DNA of 64,000 bases from RGIG3135 sp964477115 (GCA_964477115.1 CAYZCY010000001.1:15177-79176); one strand, 5' to 3'; numbered from the stretch's first letter, positions 42,306-51,626 are shown. Notes: generated from the letters alone by a model not told the origin. Numbers and translations: made by a program.

Positions 42306-43529
42306 TTAGTGAAAATGCTTTGCGCTTCGATCCCTCAGAGCTGCAGAGAGAATCTCATGGGCCATTTGAGATTTCGGCATGCATGCCAAATCCCATTCCC
42401 CGGATTCAGTGATAAGGACGGCTGCGTTGTCATCCGTTCCGAAGGCAAGCCCCTCCCCCACGCGATTTGCCACTATCATGTCCGCATTCTTCCGGGCAAG
42501 CTTAGCGCGACCGTTCTCAACAAGGTCATTGGTTTCCGCAGCAAATCCCACTACATAGCGATGTTCTTTTTGAGAAGCGAGCGTCTTTAAGATATCGGGG
42601 TTTTCGACCAAACTGATGCTGCCTAAGGCTTCATCATCAGCGCCCTTCTTGAGCTTTCGGTTTGAAGGATCAGCTGGACGATAGTCTGCCACCGCAGCAG
42701 CGAAGACGGCGATATCGCATGAGTTGAACGCTTCCTGTGCTGCGAAAAGCATCTCGCGCGCCGATTTAACCTGCATGAGCGTAGCCCCTTCCGGAGCCTC
42801 AAGCGACACGGGACCGGACACCAAGGTCACCGAAGCGCCGCGTGCTATGGCAGCTTCTGCAAGAGCATAGCCCATCTTGCCCGAGGAGTGGTTGGAGATG
42901 AAGCGAACCGCGTCTATGGCTTCAATGGTAGGACCCGCTGTCACCATGACGGACAGCCCCCGCATATCGGTTTCGAATCCGCGCACCTCAGCCAGCTTAG
43001 CCAAGACGCAATCCACGATATAAGCAGGCTCGGGCATACGGCCTCGTCCCACATCGCCGCATGCCTGATAGCCCTCATCGGGTTCGAGAACCGTGTATCC
43101 CCTACGACGAAGCGTCTCAAGGTTGTCCTGAGTTGCCGCCGCTTCATACATCGCAACGTTCATGGCGGGCGCCAGCATAATGGGTGATCTCGTGGCCAAA
43201 GCAGTGGTGGTCAAAAGATCGTCCGCAATGCCGTGCGCAAGCTTTGCTGCAACATTAGCCGTACAGGGCGCAATCAAAAACAGGTCGCATTCCTGGGCAA
43301 GAGAGATGTGGTGAATGGGATCACCAGGATTGTCGAACAAGCCCACAGCAACAGGTTCACGCGTAAGGGCACGGAAGGTCGTAGGCCCGACAAACTCTGA
43401 GGCATGCTCGGTCATGACGACCTTGCAGCGAACGCCCGCCTTCTGCAAAGCTCGAACGATCTCGCAGCTCTTGTAAGCCGCTATGCATCCGGTAACTCCA
43501 ATGAGAACGCAGGGTTTTTGCACAGTCAT
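42306..43529 (-). CDS. coaBC: Bifunctional phosphopantothenoylcysteine decarboxylase/ligase CoaBC
   Basis: 407 residues making two steps of coenzyme A synthesis. The N-terminal flavoprotein CoaC half has GVTGCIAAYKSCEIVRAL, the active histidine in HHISLAQE, APCTANVAAKLAHG and GRGRMPEP. The C-terminal CoaB half has VMVTAGPTIEAIDAVRFISN, SSGKMGYALAEAA, FAAAVADYRP with the ligase lysine, and GFAAET. GGAG lies eight bases before ATG 43529. It follows hemH by 36 bp in the same direction. Confidence 0.96.
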   Translation of the reverse strand: MTVQKPCVLIGVTGCIAAYKSCEIVRALQKAGVRCKVVMTEHASEFVGPTTFRALTREPVAVGLFDNPGDPIHHISLAQECDLFLIAPCTANVAAKLAHGIADDLLTTTALATRSPIMLAPAMNVAMYEAAATQDNLETLRRRGYTVLEPDEGYQACGDVGRGRMPEPAYIVDCVLAKLAEVRGFETDMRGLSVMVTAGPTIEAIDAVRFISNHSSGKMGYALAEAAIARGASVTLVSGPVSLEAPEGATLMQVKSAREMLFAAQEAFNSCDIAVFAAAVADYRPADPSNRKLKKGADDEALGSISLVENPDILKTLASQKEHRYVVGFAAETNDLVENGRAKLARKNADMIVANRVGEGLAFGTDDNAAVLITESGEWDLACMPKSQMAHEILSAALRDRSAKHFH

Positions 43530-43565
43530 GGCACTGCTCCAACCTAAAAGCTCAAACACTTAACC

Positions 43566-44585
43566 TCAAGATACGTAAGGCTCCAAAACATGAGTCAAAA
43601 CGCGAAGATGAGCCTTGCTCTTGTTGAGGCAAGGCACGAACACGTAATCATCGTCGCAATAGGCTTCCCCCAGATTACGCTTGTTCGCCGCATAGAGCTC
43701 ACGCAATTCAATATCGACATCATAGAGCGTTTCGAGACAATCGACGGCAAAGTTCGGGCACACGACAAAGACCCGGCCCTGACCCGCTCGCGCCCAACGA
43801 TTGATCACATCTTTAGTGAAGGGCTGCAGCCAATCACGACCCTTGTCAAATCTGCTTTGATAGGAAATGGTCCACCTTTTGCGGTCGAGGCCGAGTTCAC
43901 TTGCAATGTGCAGACTCGACGAACCGGTCTGAAGCTCGTAAGTATCACCAGCTTCAATGTCCGTAAGAGGTATTGAATGATAGGAGAACAGCAGGCGATC
44001 ATTACCCTCTGGGTCAAAGCCGGCATTGATGATAGAGGAAGCCAAAGCTTTGATGTAGATGGGGTCTTCGCTGTAGTTGTCGATGAATTCCAAGCGCCCC
44101 TTGAAGCGAAGCTTCTTTACAGCCTTATCAACGCCATCCCGAATGGATCCGACCGTGCAATAGGCGCTTTGCGGGTACAGGGGCAGCACGATGATGCGAT
44201 TGCAACCCTTTTCAATGAGCTCCTTCATTCCCGCTTGAATGGAGGGATTGGAGTAGCTGTAGCCCTGGGCTACGATGACGTTTTGCCCGGTTCTTCGATA
44301 ATAAGCCTGCAGGCCCGCCGTCAGCATTTCCTGATTCACAAGCAAAGGAGAGCCGTCTTCGGTCCATATTCGCTCATACTTTGCAGCGGATGCCTTCGAA
44401 CGCTTGGGAAGAATGAACAGGTGGAGAATGAACCACCATGCTACGCGATTCATAGGACAAATGCGCGGATCCATGAGGAACTTAGCCAGATACCTCTTAA
44501 CTGCGCGGGGCGTTGCTTCTTCGGGCGTTCCCGTATTGACAAGAAGAACGCCTAAAGGCTGAGCGCTGTATTTCTCGTTAGCCAT
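43566..44585 (-). CDS. hemH: Ferrochelatase (HemH/CpfC)
   Basis: 339 residues. Inserts iron into a porphyrin. Signatures: GVLLVNTGTPEEATPRAVKRYL at the start, the metal-site histidine in FSYHSIP, RWTISYQSRFDKGRDWLQPF, and VCPNFAVDCLETLYDV near the end. In Actinomycetota the natural substrate is usually coproporphyrin III, so CpfC may be the better name (family knowledge). GGAGGG lies eight bases before ATG 44585, which overlaps the preceding pseudouridine synthase by eight bases. No other haem gene is in the window. Confidence 0.93.
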   Translation of the reverse strand: MANEKYSAQPLGVLLVNTGTPEEATPRAVKRYLAKFLMDPRICPMNRVAWWFILHLFILPKRSKASAAKYERIWTEDGSPLLVNQEMLTAGLQAYYRRTGQNVIVAQGYSYSNPSIQAGMKELIEKGCNRIIVLPLYPQSAYCTVGSIRDGVDKAVKKLRFKGRLEFIDNYSEDPIYIKALASSIINAGFDPEGNDRLLFSYHSIPLTDIEAGDTYELQTGSSSLHIASELGLDRKRWTISYQSRFDKGRDWLQPFTKDVINRWARAGQGRVFVVCPNFAVDCLETLYDVDIELRELYAANKRNLGEAYCDDDYVFVPCLNKSKAHLRVLTHVLEPYVS

Positions 44586-45630
44586 AGATAATTCCCTCCA
44601 CACTTGGGATGGGAGCGCTCGACTGAAGGGCCGCAACGAGCTTCCCCTCTTCGGTCTTGCCCATGCTGCGTGGCGCAAGGTCTTCGAGCGCGCATCTCAA
44701 ATCACTCGGAAGATTGTCGACAAACTCCATCCGTTCAGAGGTAATCGGATGATCGAAGGCAATCTTGTATGAATGCAAGAACTGCCTCAGCAAGCCCAGC
44801 TGCGATGTCTCTTCGCGAGGAGAATAGGTGTTGTAAACAGGATCCCCAACGATAGGATGCTTGGTGTACTGCATGTGAACGCGAATCTGATGAGTTCGAC
44901 CGGTGAACAGCTTGCAATCGATGAGGGTGTAGCCGTCATCTCCCCGATGAGACTCGAATCGCTCGAGCACCTTGAAAGTGGTAATGGCCTCACGAGAGGA
45001 AACCGACTCCCGCACGGCCATTTTGGTGCGCTCGCTTGCATCGCGCGCGATGGGTGCATCGATCATGCCCGTATCGTGGGCAATAATGCCGTTTACGAGA
45101 GCAAGATAATGGCGATCAACCATACGCCGGCGAATGTCATCCATAAGAATGTTTCCCGCCTCGTCGGTCTTTGCGGCCAGCATGAGGCCGCTCGTGTCAC
45201 GATCCAGACGATGAACGATTCCGAGACGGTCATCTTCTCCTTGAACATTGCAAAGCTTCTCAGCGCCGCAGTGATAGATAAGCGCGTTTACCAAAGTTCC
45301 GTCATGATGATCTACCGAAGGATGGCAGACAAGGCCAATCTGCTTAGAAAGAACGATGAGATCATCGTCCTCGAAGCGAATATCGAGGTCAATGGGCTGA
45401 CCTTTGACTTCGTAGTCGAGCTGAGTGTCTTCGATGGCGCAAAGGATCTCATCCTGCAGTTTGAGGATATGCTTCTTCGCAACCGGCACGCCATTGACGA
45501 GAACCTCACCCGCCTCAACGGCACGAGCAGCACTAGAGCGGCTCTCGTAAATTCCCCTGTCATAGAGCATGGTATCGAGGCGCATTCCTGCGTCGTCAGA
45601 AGTGGCAATATGTTTATGCAGACGCGTCAT
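44578..45630 (-). CDS. RluA-family pseudouridine synthase (RluD-like)
   Basis: 350 residues. An N-terminal S4 RNA-binding domain (RLDTMLYDRGIYESRSSAAR, VLVNG) precedes the catalytic domain. That domain has the active-site aspartate in GIVHRLDRDTSGLML and further KTGRTHQIRVHM-type motif (here LFTGRTHQIRVHMQ). RluD modifies helix 69 of 23S rRNA; other RluA members act on tRNA, so the target is not certain. The start is probably ATG 45630, close after GGTGGGG. Order lspA then rlu is common in bacteria. Confidence 0.93.
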   Translation of the reverse strand: MTRLHKHIATSDDAGMRLDTMLYDRGIYESRSSAARAVEAGEVLVNGVPVAKKHILKLQDEILCAIEDTQLDYEVKGQPIDLDIRFEDDDLIVLSKQIGLVCHPSVDHHDGTLVNALIYHCGAEKLCNVQGEDDRLGIVHRLDRDTSGLMLAAKTDEAGNILMDDIRRRMVDRHYLALVNGIIAHDTGMIDAPIARDASERTKMAVRESVSSREAITTFKVLERFESHRGDDGYTLIDCKLFTGRTHQIRVHMQYTKHPIVGDPVYNTYSPREETSQLGLLRQFLHSYKIAFDHPITSERMEFVDNLPSDLRCALEDLAPRSMGKTEEGKLVAALQSSAPIPSVEGIIYG

Positions 45631-45689
45631 AGGCCCCACCACGCTTGTTGATTCCGATAATTTAAACGCTTGACTATAAGCACAAGGCT

Positions 45690-46250
45690 TCACTTAGATT
45701 GTGCGCTTTTCCTAAAACCGTATAGCAGACTTACAAAGAAAACAACGAAACCGCAAGTAACTCCGATATCGGCTACGTTAAACACCGGAAACTCAATGAA
45801 CACGGGTTCGATGAAATCAACCACGTAGCCTAAAACGAAACGATCGATTGCGTTTCCCACGCCGCCCGCAAACACGAGCGAAAGCCCGATAGCTTCGCCA
45901 ATACTCGAATCGGGAGCCATCTTGAACAGGTAGCCCAGGAGCAGAAGGCAAATGAGCAAGGAGAACACCCCGAGGGCAAAGGTGGAATCGGAAAACATGC
46001 TCCACGCAGCGCCCGTATTGTGAACCAGACGGAACCTGAAGATCCCCAAGAAGGGGCCCGCAATCACCTCGCCCAAGTCAAATGAGTTGAAATAGCTCTT
46101 ACTTGCCTGGTCAAAGATAAGCCAGAGCGCAACGACCAAACCAAAGAACTTGGCGTTTCTCAAGCGAAAATCGAAAGAGACGGGCTCCACCGAAGAGGGG
46201 CCCGTCGTATCTTTCTCAATGCTAGTGTCGTGTTGCGCGTCGAGATTCAA
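45690..46250 (-). CDS. lspA: Lipoprotein signal peptidase LspA
   Basis: 186 residues, four transmembrane helices. LspA cleaves lipoprotein signal peptides before the lipidated cysteine. The two catalytic aspartates are in GNAIDRFVLGYVVDF and FNVADIGVTCG, and VHNTGAAWSMF is the conserved third block. No ATG exists in the first part of the frame; TTG 46250, 12 bp after ileS, is the likely start, so the N-terminal about 30 hydrophilic residues are uncertain. It would process, among others, the lipoprotein encoded at 21795. Confidence 0.93.
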   Translation of the reverse strand: MNLDAQHDTSIEKDTTGPSSVEPVSFDFRLRNAKFFGLVVALWLIFDQASKSYFNSFDLGEVIAGPFLGIFRFRLVHNTGAAWSMFSDSTFALGVFSLLICLLLLGYLFKMAPDSSIGEAIGLSLVFAGGVGNAIDRFVLGYVVDFIEPVFIEFPVFNVADIGVTCGFVVFFVSLLYGFRKSAQSK

Positions 46251-46262
46251 GCAACAACCCGC

Positions 46263-49109
46263 CTACTCAGTCTCAAAGCCAATGGCTTCGAGAGCATCTC
46301 CGCAGCGCTTACATACATCTTGGTGAGCAGGGTTGCCACCGAGCGTGCGGATATTCCAGCAACGCGGGCACTTTTCGCCCTCGGCAACCCCCACGCTGGC
46401 CACAGGCTCCTCAACATCTGCCGCATCAAACTTAACGGAAGCAACGATGAACAGCTCCTCAAGCACGCCCTCGGCGAAGGACTCGGCGACATCGACGATA
46501 TCCTGCGATGCGGTGATGGTAATGGCTGCTTCCTGGCTCTTGCCGATAACCTTGGCGGTACGCGCCTCCTCGAGCGCCTTGGTAACGACCTCGCGGATAG
46601 CCATCATCTGGTCGAAGTTGGCAACGAGCTCCTCAGCGTTATCAGGCAAAGCGGGAACGAAGTCCTCCCTGACCGGCCAGCCAGCAAGCTGCACGCTTGC
46701 CTCACGGCCTTCACGGTTGCGCTCAGCGGGCGGATAGTGCTCCCAAACCTCATCGGTAGTGAAGGAGATGATGGGAGAAAGAACGCGAACCATAACCTCG
46801 AGGATGTTCATGAGGACGGTCTGGGCAGCACGACGCGGCAGGGCCTTGGGTGCCTCAGCGTAGAGACGGTCTTTCACAACGTCCATGTAGACGGCGGAAA
46901 GGTCGTTCACGAAATCGTATGCGACGCGGTATACGGTGTTGTAGCGATACGCTTCGTAGCCAGCTTCCACATCGGTAAGCAGCTTGTAGGTGCGAACCAT
47001 AGCCCACTGGTCGATGGGCTCGAGCTCATCCCAAGAGCTCACTGCGTCAACGTAAGGATCGAAGTCATCAAGGTTGCCAAGCAGGAAGCGATAAGTGTTG
47101 CGGAAGCGACGATATGCATCGGACACCTGCTTCAGGATGTTGTCGGAAATGCTGACATCCTGAGAGTAGTCAACACTCGAAACCCACAGACGAAGGACAT
47201 CAGCGCCAAACTTGGACATAACATCAGCAGGGTCGACGCCGTTACCAAGCGACTTGGACATCTTGCGTCCCTGCTCGTCAACAGTAAAGCCGCAATGCAT
47301 AACCGACTTGTAGGGCGGAACGCCGTAAGCGCCTACGCTCGTCAAAAGCGAGGACTGGAACCAACCGCGATGCTGGTCAGAGCCCTCGAGGTACATGTCT
47401 GCCGGGAAGGTAAGGCCCTCAGATGCGCGGTGTCGGCAAACGCTCGTATGGGTAACGCCGGACTCCCACCACACGTCAAGAATGTCCTTTTCGGGAATCA
47501 GCTCGGTGCAACCGCACTTCTCGCAGGCGGTACCTGCGGGCAGGTATTCGCTCGGCTGCTTGATAAACCAAGCATCGGCGCCTTCGCTGTTGAAAAGGTC
47601 GATAACGGCGTCAAAGGTCTCCTCGGTCGCAACCGTTGCATCGCACTTGGCACACTTGAACACAGGAATCGGAACACCCCAGGAACGCTGACGCGAAATG
47701 CACCAATCAGGGCGGTCGGCAACCATAGACCCGATACGATTAGAAGCCCACTCGGGAATCCAGCGAACCTCGTTTTGGATGGCGTTGAGCGCATTGCCGC
47801 GAAGGTCATTCTTCTCCATAGAGACGAACCACTGGTCGGTGGCGCGGAAGATAACCGGCTGATGGCAACGCCAGCAATGCGGGTAGGAATGCAGGATATC
47901 TTGCTTGGCAACGAGCGTTCCCTGCTCCTTGAGCCACTCGATGATGACAGGATTCGCCTCATCGGTGTCAAGACCGGCAAACTGAGCGGCCTCGTCGGTG
48001 AAGCAGCCGTTGTCGTCAACGGGCATGAGCAGCGGGATGTCAAACTCAAGACCCACCAGGTAGTCATCCTGACCATGACCGGGAGCCGTGTGGACAGCGC
48101 CAGTGCCGGTATCTAGGGTGACGTGGTCGCCATAGATGATCTGACCCTTGAGGTCATGGCGAACAGGGCAGGTATAGGTCAGGCCGCACATCTGCTTACC
48201 CTTAAGCACCGCAGGTTCGCCGGCATCGTCGCAGACAAAAGAATAGTCTTTCCAACCGGCAATTTCGGCAACGTTTGCAACCAGCTCACGCGCCATGATG
48301 ATGTTGCCTGCTTCGCTAAGAACCATGACATAGTCGGCATCGGGAGCAAGACTTACGGCCGTATTGGCAGGAAGAGTCCACGGAGTAGTGGTCCAAATGA
48401 GGATGTAGGCGTCACCCTGGGCACCGTAGGCCTCAAAGACACCCGGCAGAGCGTCCATCTTAAACTTCACGAAAATGGAGGGCGAAGTCTCATCGGAATA
48501 CTCGATCTCGGCCTCCGCAAGGGCGGTGTGGCAGCGCTTGCACCAATGGATGGGCTTGCGGCCGCGGTAGACGGAACCCTTCAGGTACATCTCCTTGAAA
48601 ATCTCCACGTTGCCGGATTCGAAATTCGGAGTGAAGGTGAGGTAGGGATGATCCCAGTCGGCATTGACGCCAAGGCGCTTGAAGCCATCACGCTGAACGT
48701 CAACGTATTTCTCGGCCCATTCGCGGCAAAGACGGCGAAGCTCGGGCTGAGAAGTCTTTGCCATCTTCTCCTTGCCAAGGGTGACCTCAACCATATGCTC
48801 GATGGGCTGACCATGGCAGTCCCAACCGGGGATGTAGGGGGTATAGTAACCGCGCTGAGCATGGCTTTTGATAACGAAGTCCTTCAGAATCTTGTTGAAG
48901 GCATGACCGATATGAATGGGGCCGTTGGCATACGGCGGACCATCGTGAAGAACAAACGGAGTACCGTCTTGGTTCTTCTCAAGGACCCTGCGATAGATGT
49001 CCTGCTCGTTCCACTTCTCAAGACGCTTCGGTTCGTTCTCGGGAAGGTTTGCCCTCATCGAGAAGTCGGTCTTGGGAAGGTTCATGGTCTCCTTATAGCT
49101 CTTAGCCAC
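46263..49109 (-). CDS. ileS: Isoleucyl-tRNA synthetase
   Basis: 948 residues, class I synthetase. The catalytic core has HDGPPYANGPIHIGHAFNK (HIGH) and KMSKSLGN, with a CP1 editing domain between them (TTTPWTLPANTAVSLAPD). An anticodon-binding domain follows, and a C-terminal zinc finger with CPRCWN and CKRCGDAL. GTG 49109 is used as start (AAAGG ten bases ahead, protein then begins MAKSYKETMNLPKTDF); ATG 49127 is also in frame. No T-box element is recognisable in the leader. lspA follows 12 bp later. Confidence 0.96.
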   Translation of the reverse strand: MAKSYKETMNLPKTDFSMRANLPENEPKRLEKWNEQDIYRRVLEKNQDGTPFVLHDGPPYANGPIHIGHAFNKILKDFVIKSHAQRGYYTPYIPGWDCHGQPIEHMVEVTLGKEKMAKTSQPELRRLCREWAEKYVDVQRDGFKRLGVNADWDHPYLTFTPNFESGNVEIFKEMYLKGSVYRGRKPIHWCKRCHTALAEAEIEYSDETSPSIFVKFKMDALPGVFEAYGAQGDAYILIWTTTPWTLPANTAVSLAPDADYVMVLSEAGNIIMARELVANVAEIAGWKDYSFVCDDAGEPAVLKGKQMCGLTYTCPVRHDLKGQIIYGDHVTLDTGTGAVHTAPGHGQDDYLVGLEFDIPLLMPVDDNGCFTDEAAQFAGLDTDEANPVIIEWLKEQGTLVAKQDILHSYPHCWRCHQPVIFRATDQWFVSMEKNDLRGNALNAIQNEVRWIPEWASNRIGSMVADRPDWCISRQRSWGVPIPVFKCAKCDATVATEETFDAVIDLFNSEGADAWFIKQPSEYLPAGTACEKCGCTELIPEKDILDVWWESGVTHTSVCRHRASEGLTFPADMYLEGSDQHRGWFQSSLLTSVGAYGVPPYKSVMHCGFTVDEQGRKMSKSLGNGVDPADVMSKFGADVLRLWVSSVDYSQDVSISDNILKQVSDAYRRFRNTYRFLLGNLDDFDPYVDAVSSWDELEPIDQWAMVRTYKLLTDVEAGYEAYRYNTVYRVAYDFVNDLSAVYMDVVKDRLYAEAPKALPRRAAQTVLMNILEVMVRVLSPIISFTTDEVWEHYPPAERNREGREASVQLAGWPVREDFVPALPDNAEELVANFDQMMAIREVVTKALEEARTAKVIGKSQEAAITITASQDIVDVAESFAEGVLEELFIVASVKFDAADVEEPVASVGVAEGEKCPRCWNIRTLGGNPAHQDVCKRCGDALEAIGFETE

Positions 49110-49403
49110 GGGTGCCCAACCTTTCATGCTAGATGCGCAATGCCTATGAACAGCGCTTACGTTTGCCGTACGTGAAACCGCCAGTTTTCAAACCTGAATA
49201 GTATAAGTCAAGTAAACCCTCATTTCCACTGAACGGTAAATTCGGGAGCAGGAAACCCCAATTTCAAATGCGCCAGAATAACGGTGTCATATGAGATGGA
49301 TAAAGACGAAGGAGAGTCGTTTGCTTGGCTTCTCTTTCAAGATCACCACGCCATTCCAGCCTAGGGTCAGGCTTGTCGGTTTTGATGGTGTTCACGTCGC
49401 TCG

Positions 49404-49581
49404 TCAAGCTTCTGCCAGAAGTCGAAGCCGAGCGCGGTCCGCAGAAGGCGGCCGTCCCTCCCAGGCGTCTTCCTGCCCCCAGGAGAGCAGCTCGCCGGCG
49501 AGGGACCCGATCTCGTCGGCCACGGTATCGATGTTAAGGTGACCAACCTCTGTTGCGAGAGGCGCAATCTTTGCTGTCCAT
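49404..49581 (-). pseudogene. Frameshifted small ORF in the GC-rich islet
   Basis: On the minus strand AAAAGGA and ATG (49581) open a frame that stops after 15 codons. The frame shifted by one base continues for 58 codons as a natural-looking acidic sequence (AKIAPLATEVGHLNIDTVAD, later LAGELLSWGQEDAW) but has no start codon. Removing one G from the ATGG at the start would join them. So this looks like a small GC-rich gene broken at its second codon, or a sequencing error. It faces the extra dnaK. No family recognised. Confidence 0.4.
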
Positions 49582-49647
49582 ATGTGTCCTTTTCGTAAGT
49601 TTCTTGAAAATTTCCTTATTTAGTATAAGTATATTTTCGAAATATAT

Positions 49648-49668
49648 TGACATTACACACGAATGTCA
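49648..49668. promoter_or_regulatory. Perfect inverted repeat TGACATT-N7-AATGTCA before the extra dnaK
   Basis: Two perfect 7-base arms with a 7-base spacer, 21 bp before the dnaK start, inside an AT-rich stretch that also holds ATATTT/AAATAT arms (49631-49645). It has the geometry of an HspR (HAIR) operator, but the half-sites differ from CTTGAGT/ACTCAAG. The regulator is unknown. Confidence 0.6.
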
Positions 49669-49689
49669 CACGAAGAGAGGGCAAAGAGT

Positions 49690-51438
49690 ATGGCAGTTAT
49701 AGGAATCGATCTGGGGACCACAAACAGCTGCGTCTGCGCAGTTCTGGGAGGTCAGCCCGAAGTGATAGCGAACTCCGAGGGACGGCGCACCACGCCCTCG
49801 GTGGTGGCAATTTCCAAAGAGGGCGAACGGCTCGTGGGCGACGTGGCGCTTAGACAGCAGGCCGCAAATCCGGAGCGTACCGTGAGCTCGGTCAAACGGC
49901 ACATGGGCTCGCAGTGGCGCTTCAGCTGCGACGGCAAGGCGTACTCCCCGCAAGAGATCTCCGCAATGGTTCTTCGCAAGCTCAAGAAAGACGCCGAGAG
50001 CTATCTGGGCGAGCCCGTGACCGACGCCGTCATCACCGTGCCGGCTTATTTCGACGACACGCAGCGCCAGGCCACCAAGGATGCGGGAAGGATCGCGGGG
50101 CTCAACGTTTTGCGCATCATCAACGAGCCCACCGCGGCGGCGCTGGCCTACGGCCTCGGCAGCGGTAGCGCGAAAAAGGTTATGGTCTACGACTTCGGAG
50201 GCGGCACCTTCGACGTTTCCGTCATAGAGATAGGCGACGACGTGGTCGAGGTGCTAGCGACCGCCGGAGATAACAAACTCGGCGGCGACGACTTTGACGA
50301 GCGCCTCGCGCAACATCTCGCTGACTGCTTCAAGAAGAGCTCGGGGATTGACGCGCGGCGCGACCAAATGGCCTACCAGCGCATTCGCGAAGCGGCACAG
50401 ACCGCGAAGAAAGAGCTCTCGAGCACAACGTCCACCACGGTGAACCTCCCCTTCCTCGCGCAGGGCGCAAGCGGGCCGGCACATCTCGAGGAAACCATCA
50501 CGCGGGCAAGCTTCGATAGGCTCACTTACGACCTGGTGGAGCGAACCTCGGGCCCCGTCCAACAGGCGCTTGCAGACGCCGGGGTGAGTGCGAGCGAGCT
50601 CGACGAGATCATCCTAGTCGGCGGGTCTACGCGCATCCCCGCCGTGCAGGAGCACGTGAGAAAACTCACAGGAAAGACGCCGTCACGCTCGGTCAACCCC
50701 GACGAGTGCGTAGCGCAGGGCGCCGCGATACAAGGCGCGACGCTTGCGAACGCGGCAAGCGGGATGATCCCGTGCGGGCAGGAGCTGCTCCTGCTCGACG
50801 TGGTCCCGATTTCCTTCGCCATCGAGACGGTCGGAGGCGTCGCCACGCGCGTCATCGAGCGCAACTCGACGCTGCCCATCCATTACGAGAAGGTCTTCAC
50901 CACGGCGGCGTCGTTCCAGACCAAGGTCGAGGTGCACGTGCTGCAGGGCGAGAGACCCATGGCCCGAGACAACAAGACCATCGGGAAGTTCCAGCTCACG
51001 GGCATCAAACGCGCGCCCGCAGGCGTACCGCAGATCAACGTGTGCTTTGACATCGACGCGAACGGCATCCTGACCGTATCGGCCAAGGACCTTGGCACGG
51101 GAAACGAGCAGTCCATCACCATCACCGACTCCGAGCGCATGAGCGATGCCGAGATAGAGGCGGCCATCCGCGACTCCGAGCGCTACGCCGCCGAGGATCA
51201 GGCACGACGCGAACTTCTCGAGTCGACGAGCGAGGCGAAGCTGGCCGCCGGGGAGGCCGAGGTGCTGCTGGCCGAACGCGGCAAGCAGATGGACAAGGAT
51301 GTCAAGAAGCGCCTGAAAGGCGACTTGAGCGCCGTGCGTAAGCTCCTCGCGAAAAAGCCCGAAAAGATGACCGACGTCGATCGAGCAGACCTCGCAAACG
51401 CCACGGCCGCGCTGCGGAGGTCCATGTCTGAGGCGTAG
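49690..51438 (+). CDS. DnaK-like Hsp70 chaperone on a GC-rich islet
   Basis: 582 residues. The nucleotide-binding domain is complete: IGIDLGTTNSCVC, AVITVPAYFDDTQRQATKDA, INEPTAAALAYG, YDFGGGTFDVSVIEI and GGSTRIPAVQ. The substrate domain follows (LLLLDVVPISFAIETVGGVA, NGILTVSAKDLGTG). The lid is short and lacks the long flexible tail, so it is some 30-60 residues shorter than usual DnaK. GC content is clearly higher than in neighbours. No grpE, dnaJ or hspR is adjacent. GAGGG lies eight bases before ATG 49690. It may be a transferred second dnaK with a special client set, or the only dnaK; the window cannot tell. Confidence 0.92.
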   Translation: MAVIGIDLGTTNSCVCAVLGGQPEVIANSEGRRTTPSVVAISKEGERLVGDVALRQQAANPERTVSSVKRHMGSQWRFSCDGKAYSPQEISAMVLRKLKKDAESYLGEPVTDAVITVPAYFDDTQRQATKDAGRIAGLNVLRIINEPTAAALAYGLGSGSAKKVMVYDFGGGTFDVSVIEIGDDVVEVLATAGDNKLGGDDFDERLAQHLADCFKKSSGIDARRDQMAYQRIREAAQTAKKELSSTTSTTVNLPFLAQGASGPAHLEETITRASFDRLTYDLVERTSGPVQQALADAGVSASELDEIILVGGSTRIPAVQEHVRKLTGKTPSRSVNPDECVAQGAAIQGATLANAASGMIPCGQELLLLDVVPISFAIETVGGVATRVIERNSTLPIHYEKVFTTAASFQTKVEVHVLQGERPMARDNKTIGKFQLTGIKRAPAGVPQINVCFDIDANGILTVSAKDLGTGNEQSITITDSERMSDAEIEAAIRDSERYAAEDQARRELLESTSEAKLAAGEAEVLLAERGKQMDKDVKKRLKGDLSAVRKLLAKKPEKMTDVDRADLANATAALRRSMSEA

Positions 51439-51470
51439 GCGGCTTGGCATGATGCGCAACCCATCCGAGC

Positions 51471-51611
51471 ATGGGAGATGCCGTCGTGGGCACCGTCGTC
51501 GACCTTTCGATCGAACTCGTCTTCGCCTGCTATCTGCTCATGGCGAGGGAGCGCGTTCTCGCCGGCGCGCTCCCTCGCGGAAAGCCACAGGGATCGAATT
51601 TGCGACCAATA
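51471..51611 (+). CDS. Possible 46-residue protein after the extra dnaK (doubtful)
   Basis: An ATG frame (MGDAVVGTVVDLSIELVFAC, then YLLMARERVL) ends at TGA 51609-51611. It carries one moderately hydrophobic segment and the same high GC as the dnaK gene. No ribosome site is visible and a strong hairpin lies within it, so it may only be islet sequence. Confidence 0.2.
51543..51578 (+). terminator. Strong 13-bp hairpin without T-run at the end of the islet
   Basis: GCGAGGGAGCGCG and CGCGCTCCCTCGC pair perfectly around ten bases. No T-run follows on either strand. It may terminate the dnaK transcript weakly or protect its 3' end. Confidence 0.5.
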
Positions 51612-51626
51612 TGAGACAATGAGCAC

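Noticed and set aside
46230..48116. Long plus-strand open frame opposite ileS
   Set aside because: Antisense shadow of a highly conserved synthetase; no recognisable domain.
49128..49290. T-box riboswitch before ileS
   Set aside because: Looked for the conserved AGGGTGGTACCGCG-type antiterminator and a specifier hairpin; neither is visible.
51585..51612. tRNA fragment or attachment site at the end of the GC-rich islet
   Set aside because: GGGATCGAATTTGCGACC looks like a T arm at first sight, but stem pairing fails and no second copy is seen at the left end of the islet.
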